A stretch of 64,000 nucleotides of DNA from Crotalaria pallida. Its lineage: Eukaryota > Streptophyta > Magnoliopsida > Fabales > Fabaceae. How positions within the stretch are numbered: the stretch's first letter is position 1; every line of letters starts with the position of its first letter. A program made the translations under genes and the position numbers. The notes under the pieces were generated by a model that was not told where the DNA came from, searched no databases, and worked only from the letters and a program-made list of their open reading frames with translations. The DNA is taken from NCBI GenBank assembly GCA_037953625.1, contig CM075652.1:56599501-56663500 (forward strand). Direction: 5' to 3'. Below, piece by piece: positions 1 through 13,737 of the stretch.

Positions 1-97
1 ATTAATCAGTAATGGTAGTCAGCTTTAAATCTTTAATAAACATGAAGGTGGAGCTTTAGATTTTATATTTAATACCTGGTTTCTGTATACTTTGCAG

Positions 98-3000
98 TTT
101 TGAGCAATTCTGTATTAATTTGACCAATGAAAAGCTTCAGCAGCACTTTAATCAGGTTTGTTTGTAAAAGGGACATTATTTTTTTTTTATACTGACTGGG
201 ATCTCCTGCTTGTGTTGTAGTTGAAACGGACATAGGGTACTTATTTCTTCCCATGTTACGTGCGCTCTTGTAATGCTCAAATATTTGTTCTGCAGCATGT
301 TTTCAAAATGGAGCAAGAGGAATACAAAAAAGAGGAGATTGATTGGAGTTACATTGAATTTGTTGACAATCAAGATATTCTGGATCTCATTGAAAAGGTT
401 TTTCCTTCTCATTCCACAGTCATTCTGCTGATTTGTTGTCTCTTGTACCCTACTTTTGTATTTTTCATAAGATGTTCATTTCCATTAAAACTTATGCTTT
501 AGATGTGAAGGGTGATGGTCACAAGTTTGGTAGGGTCTCAAGCTCAGTGTAATATGTGTGGCCTCACTGAAAACTGGTTAGTTTGCGTGCTGGACTGTGG
601 TAGAGGGATGGTGTGCCATCAAGAATATTTACCTGGATGGTTACTTAAATGATTGTGTAGCTCATCATATATAAAAGAATAAACAACAAATAGGAAATCT
701 AAAGCCAATTGTAATTTTGTATTCTATTTAGTTATAAACTGTAAATGTTATTTTCTACTTCAGTAGAAAATTATATTCCTTTCGAAATGGATTAAGTTTT
801 ACACTTTGGCTGGGGTAGGAAATTGTTAAGAAATTGGTTACTGAGAGGCAATTCGTGTTATTTGACCTTAATGTTTTAACTTTTATCCATCCTTCTACTT
901 TCCCTGCATTTTCTTCTTCTACCTTTCCTGTTATTATATGTTGATCAAGTATATCATGCATCAATTTTGAGAGAAAGACAGGGAGAGATAGAGAGAGAGT
1001 GCATGATTGAATTATTTTTCAAGGTAGAAAGAGTCATTAGAAAACTGACTGAGTGAATGTTCGGTTCATTTTGGACTGTCCATTCGAATCCATTTTGAAA
1101 CTCAAACATTTTATTGCTGTGACCTACTCCTCAACATAATTGTGCTTCTGTCTGTTATTAATGGATTTATTATTTATCATTTTTTTTAATTCATTTCCAG
1201 AAACCTGGTGGCATTATTGCTCTTCTTGATGAAGCATGGTAAGTATACTTCGTACTTGTCCTTTTGAATTGTAATTATGAGTCTTATAGTGGTTTAGTTC
1301 ATTCATTTAGTTTATCAATTTGTTGATGCTCAAATAGATGTATGTATATATGTTTTGCAGTATGTTTCCAAGATCAACACATGAAACTTTTGCCCAAAAG
1401 CTGTATCAGACATTCAAAAACCATAAAAGGTTCAGCAAGCCCAAATTGGCACGTAGTGACTTCACAATTTGCCATTATGCTGGTGATGTAAGTAGAGATA
1501 GTTAGTACTTTTTTTTAAAAAATTATTTTATTTATAATACAGGACCAGTATGCTAGAGGTGATTTATTTCTACTTTGGAATGACATGCCTAATATATGTC
1601 AATTTTAGGTCACTTATCAAACCGAATTGTTCCTGGACAAGAACAAAGATTATGTTGTTGCAGAACACCAGGCTCTTCTTTATGCTTCCACATGCCCCTT
1701 CGTTTCAGGTTTGTTTCCCCCATCACCCGAGGAATCGTCCAAACAATCGAAGTTCTCTTCTATAGGCACCCGGTTTAAGGTTGGTGTCTTTTATTCTTTG
1801 TTCAAGACACATGATTTGGTTTTCATGCTTAACCTCTATGGTTTTGAATTTCTTGTTCATTTGTCCTGCAGCAACAATTGATATCGCTGCTTGAAACTCT
1901 CAGTGCCACTGAGCCACACTACATTCGTTGTGTAAAACCCAATAATCTTCTTAAACCAGCAATTTTTGAGAATAAAAATGTTTTGCAGCAACTGCGTTGT
2001 GGGGTAAGACTGCTAGCAATTTTGTTCTAGATTTAACGAGAGTTAGTGCTCAATTGAAATATAACCTGTTATATTAGTTTATGCTTATTGCGTAGTATGC
2101 TTGATTGCAGGGAGTTATGGAGGCTATTAGGATAAGCTGTGCTGGGTATCCCACTAGAAAAACCTTCGATGAGTTTGTGGATCGATTTGGGCTTCTTGCA
2201 CCGGAAGCATTAGATGCAAGGTATCCAAGTTGTTAATCTTCGTTGCCAGTCCTGTTAGTTATTATTCTAAAAGTCCTGATTTATTTCATGTTTTTTTGTT
2301 AGTTCTGATGAGGTCACTGTTTGCAAGAGGATTCTGGAGAAGGTTGGACTTAAAGGCTATCAGGTAAATATTACAATGAGACCCTTAATTCTTTGGGAGA
2401 TTTATTCTTGTATTCAAGCTTGAAATGGAGTTTTTCATGATTTTGTCTTGGAAATGGGTCATAACATGTTTAATCTGTCAAATAAGTACCACTTGGATAA
2501 GAAAAGTGCTATGTGTACTCGGAAATCTTCACTGAAATGAGTAAAGGACGCCCCTACCATGCTCCTACCTGGTGGGGTCTGGGGAGGGCAAATGTACACA
2601 GCCTTACTGCTGCATGCAGAGAGGTTATTTGGCGTACTTCTTGGACTATGTTCATATAATCTGTTTTTCTTATTGGGAACTCACAACATAATGATTTTTT
2701 TTTGGCTTATGCTGTTTCCACATAGGAGATTCTGCTGGGGCCACTGCTAACCTTTCTTTAACCATTTTGCGGGCAGTAAATCTTGGGAGTATTGTTTAGG
2801 TTTAGGAATGAGTACTATTTTAGGTCTTTCTCATGTGTGTACGGAGCTCAAATACGTGTTTATGCTCATCTGTGCTTTGCTGCCATGAGTGTTTTACTGT
2901 TGCATTAGGTATCTGCAAATTTGTCATACAACGTTGTTTTTGTGTTGAGATTTATTTTACTGGTTTTCTTTGTTGCTGCAGATTGGCAAAACAAAGGTGT

Positions 3001-6000
3001 TTCTACGAGCTGGTCAAATGGCTGAACTAGATACGCGAAGAAGTGAGGTCTTGGGAAAATCAGCAAGCGTTATTCAGAGGAAAGTTCGTTCCTATTTGGC
3101 TCGCAGAAGTTTTGTCCAGCTTCGTTTGTCTGCTAGACAGATTCAAGCTGCATGCAGAGGTCTCTGCTATGTTTTTTGAAATATTTGCTCATAAGTTGTA
3201 TGGGAAACTTAAACTTATCAAGTGCCCTGATTTTTTTATGCTGTTGCAGGACATCTTGCTCGACAAGTTTATGATGGATTGCGGCGGGAGGCTTCTAGTT
3301 TGATGATTCAGAGGTTTTTCCGCATGCATATTGCTAGGAAGGCATACACTGAATTGTATAGATCTGCTGTTTCTATTCAGACTGGTATGCGAGGGATGGC
3401 TGCTCGCTGTGAGCTACGCTTTAGGAAGCAGACTACTGCAGCTATTGTCATTCAGGTAGAGAATTTTTCAAAAATCCATCACTATAAGACATTAAAATAT
3501 TTATATATCCTATTGAAAATAATTGATTTCGGATGTGTCCTTGCAACTCTGATTATTTTGTGGATTGCAGAGCCATTGCCGGAAATACTTGGCACAACAT
3601 CATTTTACAAACTTAAAGAAGGCAACAATTACGACACAAAGTTTATGGAGAGGAAAAGTTGCTCGGCAAGAATTACGAAAACTCAAGATGGTACCTCTCA
3701 ACCCCCTTCCCAAATCCTTTGAATCCATTAATTAAATGTTTTAACTTTGAGTAATGTAAAGTTATAATTATAAATATTACTGATAGGGGTTCCAGATAGT
3801 GGTTATCTAAAGTGAGTTTAGGATACAATTATTTGAATAATTTGAGTATAAGATTGACAGCATTGTTTTACTTGAGTATTAGAATGTCTTATGAAAAGCT
3901 CTCATACATATCATTGCTAGCTAATAACCTATTTTTATTTTTCCATTCAGTGATTGAGATTTTTTAATTTTTATAATTTTAATTGTTAATTTCAGGCTGC
4001 AAGAGAAACTGGTGCTCTCCAAGCTGCCAAAAATAAGCTAGAAAAACAAGTTGAAGACCTTACGTTGAGGTTGCAGCTGGAAAAACGCTTGCGGGTAAAT
4101 GATTATTATTTTGTCAATGCTAACTACTTACTGAAATTATTTGACTGTAGTCAAGTGACACTTTTTCAGCGCTATGTTAAACGCTCACCAATTTGTTTGA
4201 ATTAAATATTGTTTTACAATCTGCTACCATGTGACCATACTTATTTTAGAAACTTTCATTAGTGGAGTTAAACATGATTTGTGTAATTGGTGAAAAGTTA
4301 ATTTTGTCAGTTCTTTGTTGATAAGAATGAAAGAAAGTCATTATGAAGTATATTTCCTTGCAAAGCTTTTTATATATCCAATTACAACTGTAGGTTGACA
4401 TGGAGGAAGCAAAATCCCAAGAAAACCAAAGACTACAGTCTGCTTTGCAAGAGATGCAAATTCAGTTTAAAGAAACTAAAGTACTGCTTCAAAAGGAGCG
4501 TGAGGCTGCAAAAAGAGAAGCAGAGAGAGAGCCTGTCATACAGGAGGTTCCTGTTGTTGACAATGCTTTGATGGAGAAGCTCACTAGTGAAAACGAGAAA
4601 CTCAAGGTGAGGTGGTTCTGGGCAGATATATCTTCTAGACTGAAACAAAGTCTTTATGTATTGGCATATCTTGTATATTGTTACTCACTGGGAAAGATAA
4701 GTTGCCATTTCTTAATACTAATCTACTGCTTCCTGGAGTCCATTGTAGACCTTGGTGACTTCGTTGGAAAAGAAAATTGATGAAACTGAAAAAAGGTATG
4801 AAGAGGCAAGCAAAATTAGTGAGGAAAGGTTGAAGCTAGCTTTGGATGCTGAATCAAAAATAATCCAGTTAAAGACTGCTATGCAAAGGTTTTGCTTATG
4901 ATTAAGTTTTGTTCTTATCTGATTCATATTTAATTCAAGTCATATTAATTTATACTTGACTCCAGTCATGGGACAGCAAACATCCATGCTTTGTATTTGC
5001 ATTACAAGATCTGCATATGATGACTGCTTTTTGTTTTAAATGATACTGATAGGCTTGAAGAGAAATTCCTAGATGTAGAATCTGAAAACCAGGTTCTTCG
5101 GCAACAATCTCTGATTAACTCATCCGGGAAAACGATATCACAACATCTTTCTAACCAATTTTCAGAGGTAAATTGTGCTTGCTAAAGTATGTAGGTCCTC
5201 ATCTTCTCTATTCGAGTATGAATCTTTTAGAATATTGATATTTTTCTCTGCAGAAGTTGGAAAATGGTCACCATGGGCCTGAAGAGCAGAAAGCTGTTGT
5301 AAGTACATTGCTTTTTATTCTTTCTATCTATATGTCTTTCCAAAAGTAGCCAGCTTTTGTGTTTAGTGGAATCTAAATTGAGTTGACCTTGCAGGAGATT
5401 GCTACACCTGTGAAAAAGTTTGGAACAGAATCTGATAGCAAATTGAGGAGATCCTACATTGAACGTCAACATGTATGTGCTTAAAATTTGACATTTAGTG
5501 TCCAGTTCTTAAAAATATCTTCACTATTTTTAACTCTTCTTTCACTGTAGGAGAATGTTGATGCGCTTGTCAACTGTGTTATGAAAAACATTGGCTTCCA
5601 TCATGGAAAACCTGTTGCTGCATTTACCATTTACAAATGTCTTCTCCATTGGAAATCATTTGAAGCTGAAAGAACAAGTGTATTTGATCGCCTTATCCAA
5701 ATGATTGGTTCTGCAATTGAGGTGACTACATACATACATACATACATACATACATACATAACTTTTCTTAGTTATATAAGACCATTGTTGAGCCTTCGCC
5801 TAATAGCTTAAGCTTTTAGGTGAGTATCTTTGACATGGTATTAGAGTCTCTATATGACCTGATGGGGAGGAGATCAATCCTTACCGCACTCTCTGTCATA
5901 ATTTCAGACTATTCTAATGCAGTATATTCTAGAATATTGAATATGTAGTCTAATGAAATGTAATTTTCATTACCAATTAATAGCTTCTGTATTAGGGGTG

Positions 6001-9000
6001 GGAGTGTGTTTAGTTCATTCGTGTTTGAAATTGTTAGTGTTTGATGTAATATGTATGCAAGTTGGAATCCTGCTGTTGCCACTAGCTAGCTTACTGGTTT
6101 AATTGTCAGTTATCCTTTCAGCCTTTTGTCTTGAGATTTTATGAACCCATTTGTATGCTTTTTTGTTGAACAATGGGTTTCTGTGGCTCCTGTGCTGCTG
6201 AATGATTTGGTCATAATTTTCAGCTGATATTCTGTTATTTTGGTTCGTTTTCTGATGACACATGAAAAGTATTAGAGCACTTATCTTAAATTAATTGTCT
6301 TTTTCTTCCTTTTCCAGAATCAAGATGACAATAATCTTATGGCCTATTGGCTATCAAATACGTCTGCACTATTGTTTTTGATTCAACAAAGTCTGAAATC
6401 TGGTGGTGCAAATGATGCAACCCCAGTTAGAAAACCACCTAATCCAACATCCCTGTTTGGAAGAATGACTATGGTAATTATTCGTCCTTACTTGCTTTGT
6501 AATCTGATCTCCATTTCACACACAGATTGCGCCAATTTTTTTGGTGACTAAATTGCAGGGTTTTCGTTCATCCCCTTCTTCTGCCAATCTCCCTGCCCCA
6601 CCATTAGATGTCGTTCGCAAGGTAGAGGCTAAATACCCTGCTTTACTCTTCAAGCAGCAGCTCACAGCCTATGTGGAGAAAATATACGGCATCCTTCGAG
6701 ACAACTTGAAAAAGGAGTTACAATCATTTCTTTCATTATGTATCCAGGTATGCTGATATGCAGTTGGTGATTGTTCGATTGTAGTGAGGTTTAAACTAAC
6801 CATTATGGAATAGTATAGTCAGATAGAATGCCTTACATCCCATGTAGTTTTGGTTGCCTGTCCCTTCCATAAATCTTCCTTTAACTGATTTTTTGTTGAA
6901 CCTTCTAAGAGGTTTCCAAGGCTCCATTTTAGTCATATTGGTTTTTGGTTCTGTTCCTCATGCAAATCTTATTGCTGATATACAGGCACCTAGAACATCG
7001 AAGGGAGTATTACGATCTGGCCGATCCTTTGGTAAAGATTCTCCCTTTGGTCACTGGCAGAGTATAATCGAATCCCTCAACACCCTCCTCTGTACTCTGA
7101 AGGAGAACTTCGTAAGAAACAATTTTACGACTTTTTAACTTAAGAGGATTAAGCAATTACCTTGTGTTAGCCTTGCCTTGTTTATGTTATTTCTCAAATT
7201 TGCTTAAACACGATGTATTGTTTTGGATTTCAGGTGCCTCCAGTCCTTATCCAAAAGATCTATACTCAAACTTTCTCATATATTAATGTTCAACTCTTCA
7301 ATAGGTAAGTAGTTTTGCATGCATCCTTTATCATGCAATCTCTCTTTTTTTTTTAATCATTGTGTTTTATCTTAAAATGTCGGAAGGTTAACATATTTTT
7401 GAAAAAATTATTGCTAGTCTTCTTCTCCGTCGTGATTGTTGCACATTCAGCAATGGGGAATATGTGAAAGCTGGTTTAGCAGAATTGGAGCTGTGGTGCG
7501 CCCAAGCAAAGGAGGAGGTAATTTATTTCTGCATTGACTGTGTTATGTTAGTTTTTGAATTGGTGCATATTTCCCTAGTCTGCAATAAAGTATGTTGTTG
7601 ACCTATAACTGCTCTGTATGGCTTTGAACTGGATTATGCATCTTTGTAAAAGGTCTAACATCATTGGCTCGGGCTTGCAGTATGCAGGGTCATCTTGGGA
7701 TGAACTTAAGCACATAAGACAGGCTGTTGGATTCTTGGTAAGTGACTTGTTTGTTAATGCTGAACCATTTAATTTCCTCTTGTTGATGTGTTTAATAATT
7801 TGATAATTATCTAAAATATGAGACTTTCGTGATTATGTTATGTAATAGTATAAATCCAGTCAAACTTAAGAAAGAAAGCGTATTCTTTTGATCTTGGATC
7901 ATGTTCATCTAAATCTAAATGTTTGTACTCATTTTGAGAAAAATCTGTACTGTATACAATTTAAACATCTTTTATGGACTAAATATATCTTTTATTAGTT
8001 TTGAAAGAAAATCATGTTAATTTTGAAAGATAAAACAAGGTCATCCTCTGATGGGAAATTGTCGGGTCTCCAGTGTAGAAGATAATAATGTAATTGCACT
8101 TACTTTTCATGGATTATGTAAAGCCTTCACGATATATGTGTAACAAGTAAATCTAAATCTTTTACAGTAGTCCATATTTGCCAGATAGTATAATCATATT
8201 TATTTCCTCTCTCCCTCCCCTTGGCCCCTCTCTATATGCATGTCTGTGACTCTGTGAAGTTATCAAAATCCAGTGTCTTAGATCTGTTGATCTAATTGTT
8301 ATCATTTTCAATAAACAGGTTATTCATCAGAAGTATAGGATTTCCTATGATGAAATCATTAATGATTTATGCCCAGTAAGTATCTATCCATCTCAAGCTT
8401 TCTGTGTTGGTGCATTTGGCATTCATCTTACGAGTTTGTTAATTAATATTCACATTGACATATCTTTCATAGCATGATGGAATTTTGTAGAGCATAATTT
8501 AAAGGTGTCCAGTTTTTGCATTGATCATTTCTCAAATGTGGTTTCTTTGTATTTTTTACAAAGGAAACATTATGAAATCACATATTGTTGCATGTAATAG
8601 TTGATTTCACTGCCTAGATTGTTTATCAACTTGGGAGAGTTTGCAAGACTACTGCTAGAACTGAAATTCATATTTAATTTTATGCTAGCATCTAGTCCTA
8701 TGCATGGTCACCGAAGCATAATCTCTTGCTCCTGGACTCACTCTCAGTGTCACTAACTCACTATGTCTTTCAAAGTCTGTATGTTTTTCTCATGCCTTGA
8801 CCTTTCTGTTTTCCTTTCTCTCCCCTCACTTCTACATCAGGTCATGAGTGTCCAGCAGCTATACAGAATATGTACACTTTACTGGGATGCCAATTACAAT
8901 ACTCGAAGCGTATCCCCAGATGTAAGTTTTCCCTACATTATTTTCTCTGATAGCAGCAAAATTGAGGTGGTGGCGGATACTTGATTAACATGTTCAAACT

Positions 9001-9486
9001 TCCTTCAGGTCCTTTCAAGCATGAGGGTACTTATGACGGAGGACTCTAATAATGCTCAGAGTGATTCTTTCTTGTTGGATGACAGTTCCAGGTGAGAATG
9101 CTCGTCTATGGAATGACTTTAATGTTGCTCTAATAACTTAAGAAGCATTTTGGGCTTTAGAACCAAAGAAAGTAGAAATTTTATCTGCCATTATAGAGGA
9201 TAAAGGAAAGGTGATAACATTTTAATTTGTTTACTGTTAAACTTAAACACATGCTCAAGGTAGACATTTAACAAAATTCTTTGATATGATTCAGATATTA
9301 ATTAGAACAGAGGACGATACTATGTGAAGTCGATATATGTTTTACAAACTAACTTTTGCTTCTTTTCACAGCATCCCCTTCTCAGTGGATGATCTCTCTA
9401 CATCACTTCAAGAAAAGGAATTCTCAGAAATGAAACCAGCCAATGAGCTTCTTGAAAATCCTGCCTTCCAATTTTTAAGTGAGTAG
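98..9486 (+). CDS. Class XI myosin heavy chain, 3' part (28 exons, partial at the 5' end)
   Basis: Plant class XI myosins are actin-based motors that move organelles and vesicles. Exons with AG/GT borders: 98-155, 296-397, 1201-1238, 1361-1487, 1609-1779, 1872-2003, 2111-2220, 2303-2363, 2982-3159, 3250-3455, 3571-3690, 3996-4094, 4394-4606, 4749-4888, 5053-5167, 5254-5298, 5395-5472, 5551-5721, 6318-6473, 6559-6747, 6986-7111, 7234-7304, 7418-7517, 7681-7737, 8319-8375, 8841-8921, 9009-9091, 9372-9486 (TAG 9484-9486). They join without a frame break into about 1,065 residues. In this partial protein, residues 1 to about 290 are the end of the motor ([40 protein letters not shown]). Residues about 293-434 hold six IQ motifs (for example [14 protein letters not shown]), which should bind calmodulin-type light chains. 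Residues about 435-625 are coiled coil for dimerisation, and about 665-1065 are the globular DIL tail for cargo ([13 protein letters not shown], ending NPAFQFLSE). About 450 N-terminal residues, including the P-loop, lie upstream of the window. I cannot assign the paralogue. Confidence 0.
2550..2640 (-). repeat. SINE fragment (Au-like) in a myosin intron
   Basis: The intron between exons 2303-2363 and 2982-3159 contains a GC-richer stretch with GGGGTCTGGGGAGGGCAAAT and ACAGCCTTACTGCTGCATGC. From memory this resembles the reverse complement of the widespread plant Au SINE, whose usual form has GTACGCAGCCTTACC. No flanking duplication was found, so it is probably an old fragment. It lies about 340 bases from the next acceptor, well away from the splice sites. 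Confidence 0.
5727..5760. repeat. (TACA)n microsatellite in a myosin intron
   Basis: About eight uninterrupted copies of the tetranucleotide TACA lie directly downstream of the donor at 5722. They are likely polymorphic in length. The intron (5722-6317) is one of the longer ones in the gene, and the repeat begins only a few bases after the GT. Confidence 0.
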
Positions 9487-10462
9487 GCGGCAAAGAGAGC
9501 TTAGCATGCATTTATAGATTGTCTTGTCTTGGCAGGCAGACAGGCAACAAAATCAGTTGTTGGTCCTTGCCATTATAGTAGTGGTTGTAAATCAATTTTT
9601 ATTTTATTTTTTTGGGTCTTATTTTTTCGGTTTTGTTTTTCCATCCTACATATTGTTTATCATGTCCCTATATCGTGTTGCTCTTGATGTAAAGTTATTT
9701 TTTCATTCTTTGGTTGCCATTCAATTGTAAAATCTTCATTGTTAAGAGGGACGGAGATATATATAGGATTAGTGAGGTTTTTTCTGGTCATAAAACCATT
9801 AGAAAATTCAGCCTAGCTTCTTATAATTTTGTTTTGGGGTGGAAGCTCACTTTCCACACCATTTCTTACCGTGTAAAAGGGTCAAGAATGAACTTTGGTA
9901 CATACTGAGTAGGTTCATATTCTTGTGTTCGAACCTATCTTTTCTTTTTGTCCTCGGTGCTTAAGTGCAACATGGACGAACAGACTTTCTGGTTTGAATT
10001 ATGGGTAATACAAACTAGACTTATTTGTGGTGCTTCAAGAGTTTTGTAAGCAGACCCATCCTTACTTGATTATGAGCTATATATATAACCATTGTTGTAA
10101 TTTGTTGACAGCAGAGTAACCTATCTGTTCTGAGATCACATTGGTAGAATCAAAAATGAGAATTTCTGCTTTTCTCTGTATATCCTAGGGTGATTCTTTT
10201 GCAACAACGCCCCCTTTTACTTTTTTAATTTCACATCACCCTTTTATTACTCAACATATTTCATGTTGGTTTACCCCTTGTTTCCTGCTTCTTTCATCCC
10301 ACTATCTTGGTAAAAAAATCCAATTTTGTCCCAAATTAAGAATAATAAATAAAATATCATAAAAATGTTATACAATGTCTATAATTAAGTAATCGAGGAA
10401 ACGTACGCTAAATTACTAAAAAAAAATATTTGATTCATTATTAGGGAAAGAAGACAATGATG
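9487..10462. other. Myosin 3' UTR and 3' flank, no gene seen
   Basis: This follows the TAG stop. The first few hundred bases are T-rich and presumably 3' UTR, but I see no single convincing polyadenylation signal that would fix the end. Short ORFs here have no recognisable content. Confidence 0.
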
Positions 10463-10654
10463 TAAATGTGTATTATTCACCAATGTGAGGCTGGTCAACT
10501 GGTAGCTCACTTGGTCCCTTAACCAATTGGTTTCGAGTTCGAGCCTTGGTTATGGAGCAACTCCTGTTGGGAGACCCCTATCGCTTAGTGCGAGCTCGGA
10601 TGAGTCGGATTTTGGGTAAATCAGATCCGGGTGTACACTAAATGTGTATTATTC
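10463..10654 (+). mobile_element. SINE with a 17-bp target-site duplication
   Basis: A body at 10480-10637 is flanked by perfect direct repeats TAAATGTGTATTATTCA (10463-10479 and 10638-10654). The head has a tRNA-like A box (GGTCAACTGGTAGCTCA) and a B box (GGTTTCGAGTTCGAGCC), the two internal parts of a Pol III promoter. It has no ORF, as expected for a SINE mobilised by LINE enzymes. The 3' end reads GGGTGTACAC and has no A or T tail. It is not a working tRNA, because the cloverleaf arms are not all present. Confidence 0.
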
Positions 10655-11770
10655 ATTTGTTAGTGAATTACATTAACTTTTTTCTTTTGAAGTTTTAATT
10701 AAGATAAGAGCTTTGCTATATGCTATGTAACTAACCGGACACGAATCACCAACAAGCTTGAGTCCAAATGAAAAACACACTGAGTGTGGCATGGAAGAGT
10801 AACGTGGCAATATCACTCAAACATTTGTACTATTCGTGAATTTTACGAAATAAGAATCCGTGTTATTTAGCATTTTTGTTTTTAGTTTTCTCTGCACAAC
10901 ATTAATTAAACGGTAGAGTTTGAATCTTTTTGGTAGACGGCTATTTTAAAATCCAATTCATCCACTAGTTTATGACTTTGATTAAAAAATGATGACTTTA
11001 TAAAGCTTTGTTATTTTGGATTGATCACCCTAGTGCTCTCTAAATATATTTCTTTTGACTACGTAAAAAAACAAAAGGGACAGCAAAAGACGCGTTGATA
11101 GATTAACCCTAACTTTGTAAAATGATGGGTGTAACTAATCATGAATCTCAATTCAATCATGGCATTGCCAGAATGCCAGCCATAACCTACCATCAACTAG
11201 CCAACTAGTTAAGCCAAAGCAATTGCTTTCATCAAATTCCTAGTCACAATTAATTGCAAGTGATATTCAATCTATACGCTTAGCTTTGTCTTATTACATA
11301 TTTGTGATGTTAATATGGTGGGGGCCCGAATGGAAAGGTCCAACTTGGACATATTCAATCAATCAATTGCACATGGCTCCAAAAATGACTTCCCATAATA
11401 GATATGCATGGCATGTCGTTATCTAATATAACTTCATATATCGTAGTTAAAGAAAAATGTGTGGTTTAGGGTTGATAAGCCAATCGAGGAAGTGATCGAA
11501 TCTTATATTTTTGACTACTTAAATAAAATTTAATTGTCAATATTTGTTAGTTGTACTATTTCTCTAAATATCAGTTTTCTCACTATGTTCCATGTGAGAA
11601 GAGCAGAACAATTCTTATTTCATGGATGTGAGAACAATAAATTTGGGCATATAAAAAAACAGTAAATTTGGACGATTCAATCATAGATTAAATCTTTATT
11701 ATTATTTTTTTTTTGGTGAACCATAGATTAAATCTTTAGTGATCATAAAACTATTCAAAAAGGGCAAGTG
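10655..11770. other. Intergenic, no feature seen
   Basis: AT-rich sequence with no ORF of recognisable content and no repeat boundaries that I could define. Confidence 0.
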
Positions 11771-11933
11771 CACCTAACTTTTAATTTTTTTTTGTCCGTA
11801 TTCCTTGCGGAACCACCGGTATTCTCAAGAGCACCCTTAATACCAGGGAATCCTTGAGACTAATCCGGAGCGAGCTGCGTGGCTGGCTCTCCCAGCGAGA
11901 TATTTTTAGTGGGAACACCTAACTTTTAATTTT
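11771..11933 (-). mobile_element. 5'-truncated SINE with an 18-bp target-site duplication
   Basis: Perfect direct repeats CACCTAACTTTTAATTTT (11771-11788 and 11916-11933) flank a 127-bp body. The left edge is a T run, which is the A tail of a minus-strand insertion. On the minus strand the body contains GGATTAGTCTCAAGGATTC followed by a GGTATTAAGGGTG block. The same two blocks occur in the SINE at 16423-16576 plus 33523-33560 and in the fragment near 47.1 kb, so the three belong to one family. The tRNA-like head is missing. Confidence 0.
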
Positions 11934-12383
11934 AACCTTTAAAATAACATTACATAATCAATATTTACCAAAGCCAGACCCATTTGCCATCATATAGCTA
12001 GTCAAAAAGATTAATGAGTATGCATTGAAGATGTAAAGTTTTTTATACCATCAATTTATCATTTACAATTTACTTATATTACTTTTATCTAAAAGTCAAC
12101 AATAATAAATACATGAATGATAGATGATGCACTGATAATGTAAAAAAAAAAACATTTACACTATCACTTAACTATCTATTTTCTCATAGCAAAATATACC
12201 CGAGAATGATTATTGTTTTCGATGGATAAATGATACATGTAATTTAGAAAGAAATTTTTTTTTGGAGTGCTGGTAGACATTGTTATCAATTTTTTTTTCT
12301 TTTCTTTTATGATCAAATTAATGGATTGGTTAGTTGCACCAATTATTCTAAACTAGGAACAGTGATTGTGAAAGGTCCATCGC

Positions 12384-12434
<51 letters not shown>

Positions 12435-13737
12435 GATTCGTTTAAAAAAAATATTGTATGATTGAAATTTTTTTGTGAACGTGACAATCAACATAGCAGC
12501 CAAACTGTGTGACAATGAGAAAATCATTTTAGCCTGAAATAGAAAAATTATGTGACAACATGGTGTAGGTCTTCTTTAATTTGATGTTTTTAGCTCTTAT
12601 TTATTTTTTAAATGTACCTTTCATACCAATAAATAAATAAAACTTGAATATATATCATATATACAAACACACATAATCAGTTAAGGAACATGCATTTTTT
12701 AAATTCTTTTTATTGAACAAAAAGGCATTTGTATTTCAGGGCTGTAATTAACTACTACCCCTCACCTATATATGCCCAAATTATTGGATGGCTTAGCATG
12801 TTACCTAAGAACGTGTTTGTTAAATTTCATTCAGGGAGTTATATTCAGACATTTGTTGGTGAAACTAAATTAGCGTGGCAGATCTATTAATAAAGTCAAA
12901 TCATTCTTTAATGCCAAGTTGTATATTTTTCTGTTCTATTTTCCCTTCATGGATAAGCTTCAAAATTGTTTTCAGCAAACCATGACACTGATGACAAGTT
13001 TTCATCAGTAAGAAATAAATCCCACTTGTTGAGGTATATATTAAGGTCATTTTAATCAAGAGACCTGAAGCATAAAGTAGGTGACGATGGAAACTATATG
13101 CATTGCATCTGCTCCAATTTCTATTTCCTTCTCTTAAGCTGCCATTCACTTTGATGTGTGTACTTAGTTGCTCAGCTCACCAGCCTAGCAATTATTGACA
13201 CCAAAAATGTCAATTTTTTTTTTTTTTTTTTGGGATCAGCTCAAATTATGGACGTTTAGGTGCATGAGACTCCTATTTGATAAAATTTGAGGAGAGTATA
13301 TATATGTTTTTCTTTTTTAAGGAATGACAATGTGATTTACCAACGTAACAAATATATAAATTAATTCATGAGATGTTGTTTTAGCTTAACCAAAATTAAA
13401 ATCTTGATTTCAAGTCCCTGATAATGTAACTGGGATGAAAATTTATTAGAAAGAATTTAATTTTGCTGCTCATATAATAATTCTACTCTACAAGAGCATA
13501 ATCTAAGCTAAATGATAGATACATGGGATTAAAATTAAACAACTGTATTGTATGTATTCTTACCTCTTCAAACAAAAATTCAGTTTCTGGGTATTTTGAA
13601 TTTAATTCATGATCTCCCTATTATAAGTTTACAAACTTTACCGTTAAAATAATGGACTCTAAAGAAAATTCTCAAATTATGATTTGACAGTTACATTTTT
13701 TATTGGGCTAACTAAGTTATTTTTCATATAAATAAGA
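11934..13737. other. Intergenic, no gene seen
   Basis: AT-rich sequence that includes the AT microsatellite listed separately. The 82-codon minus-strand ORF at 12901-13149 has no recognisable motif and is left uncalled. Confidence 0.
12385..12430. repeat. (AT)n microsatellite
   Basis: Uninterrupted AT dinucleotide repeat of about 23 units, self-complementary and likely variable in length. Confidence 0.

Noticed and set aside
4400..4780. 126-codon ORF
   Set aside because: It is myosin exon 4394-4606 read through its donor into the intron, not a separate gene.
10480..10560. Possible tRNA gene
   Set aside because: A and B boxes are present, but not a full cloverleaf. The flanking 17-bp duplication shows it is a SINE.
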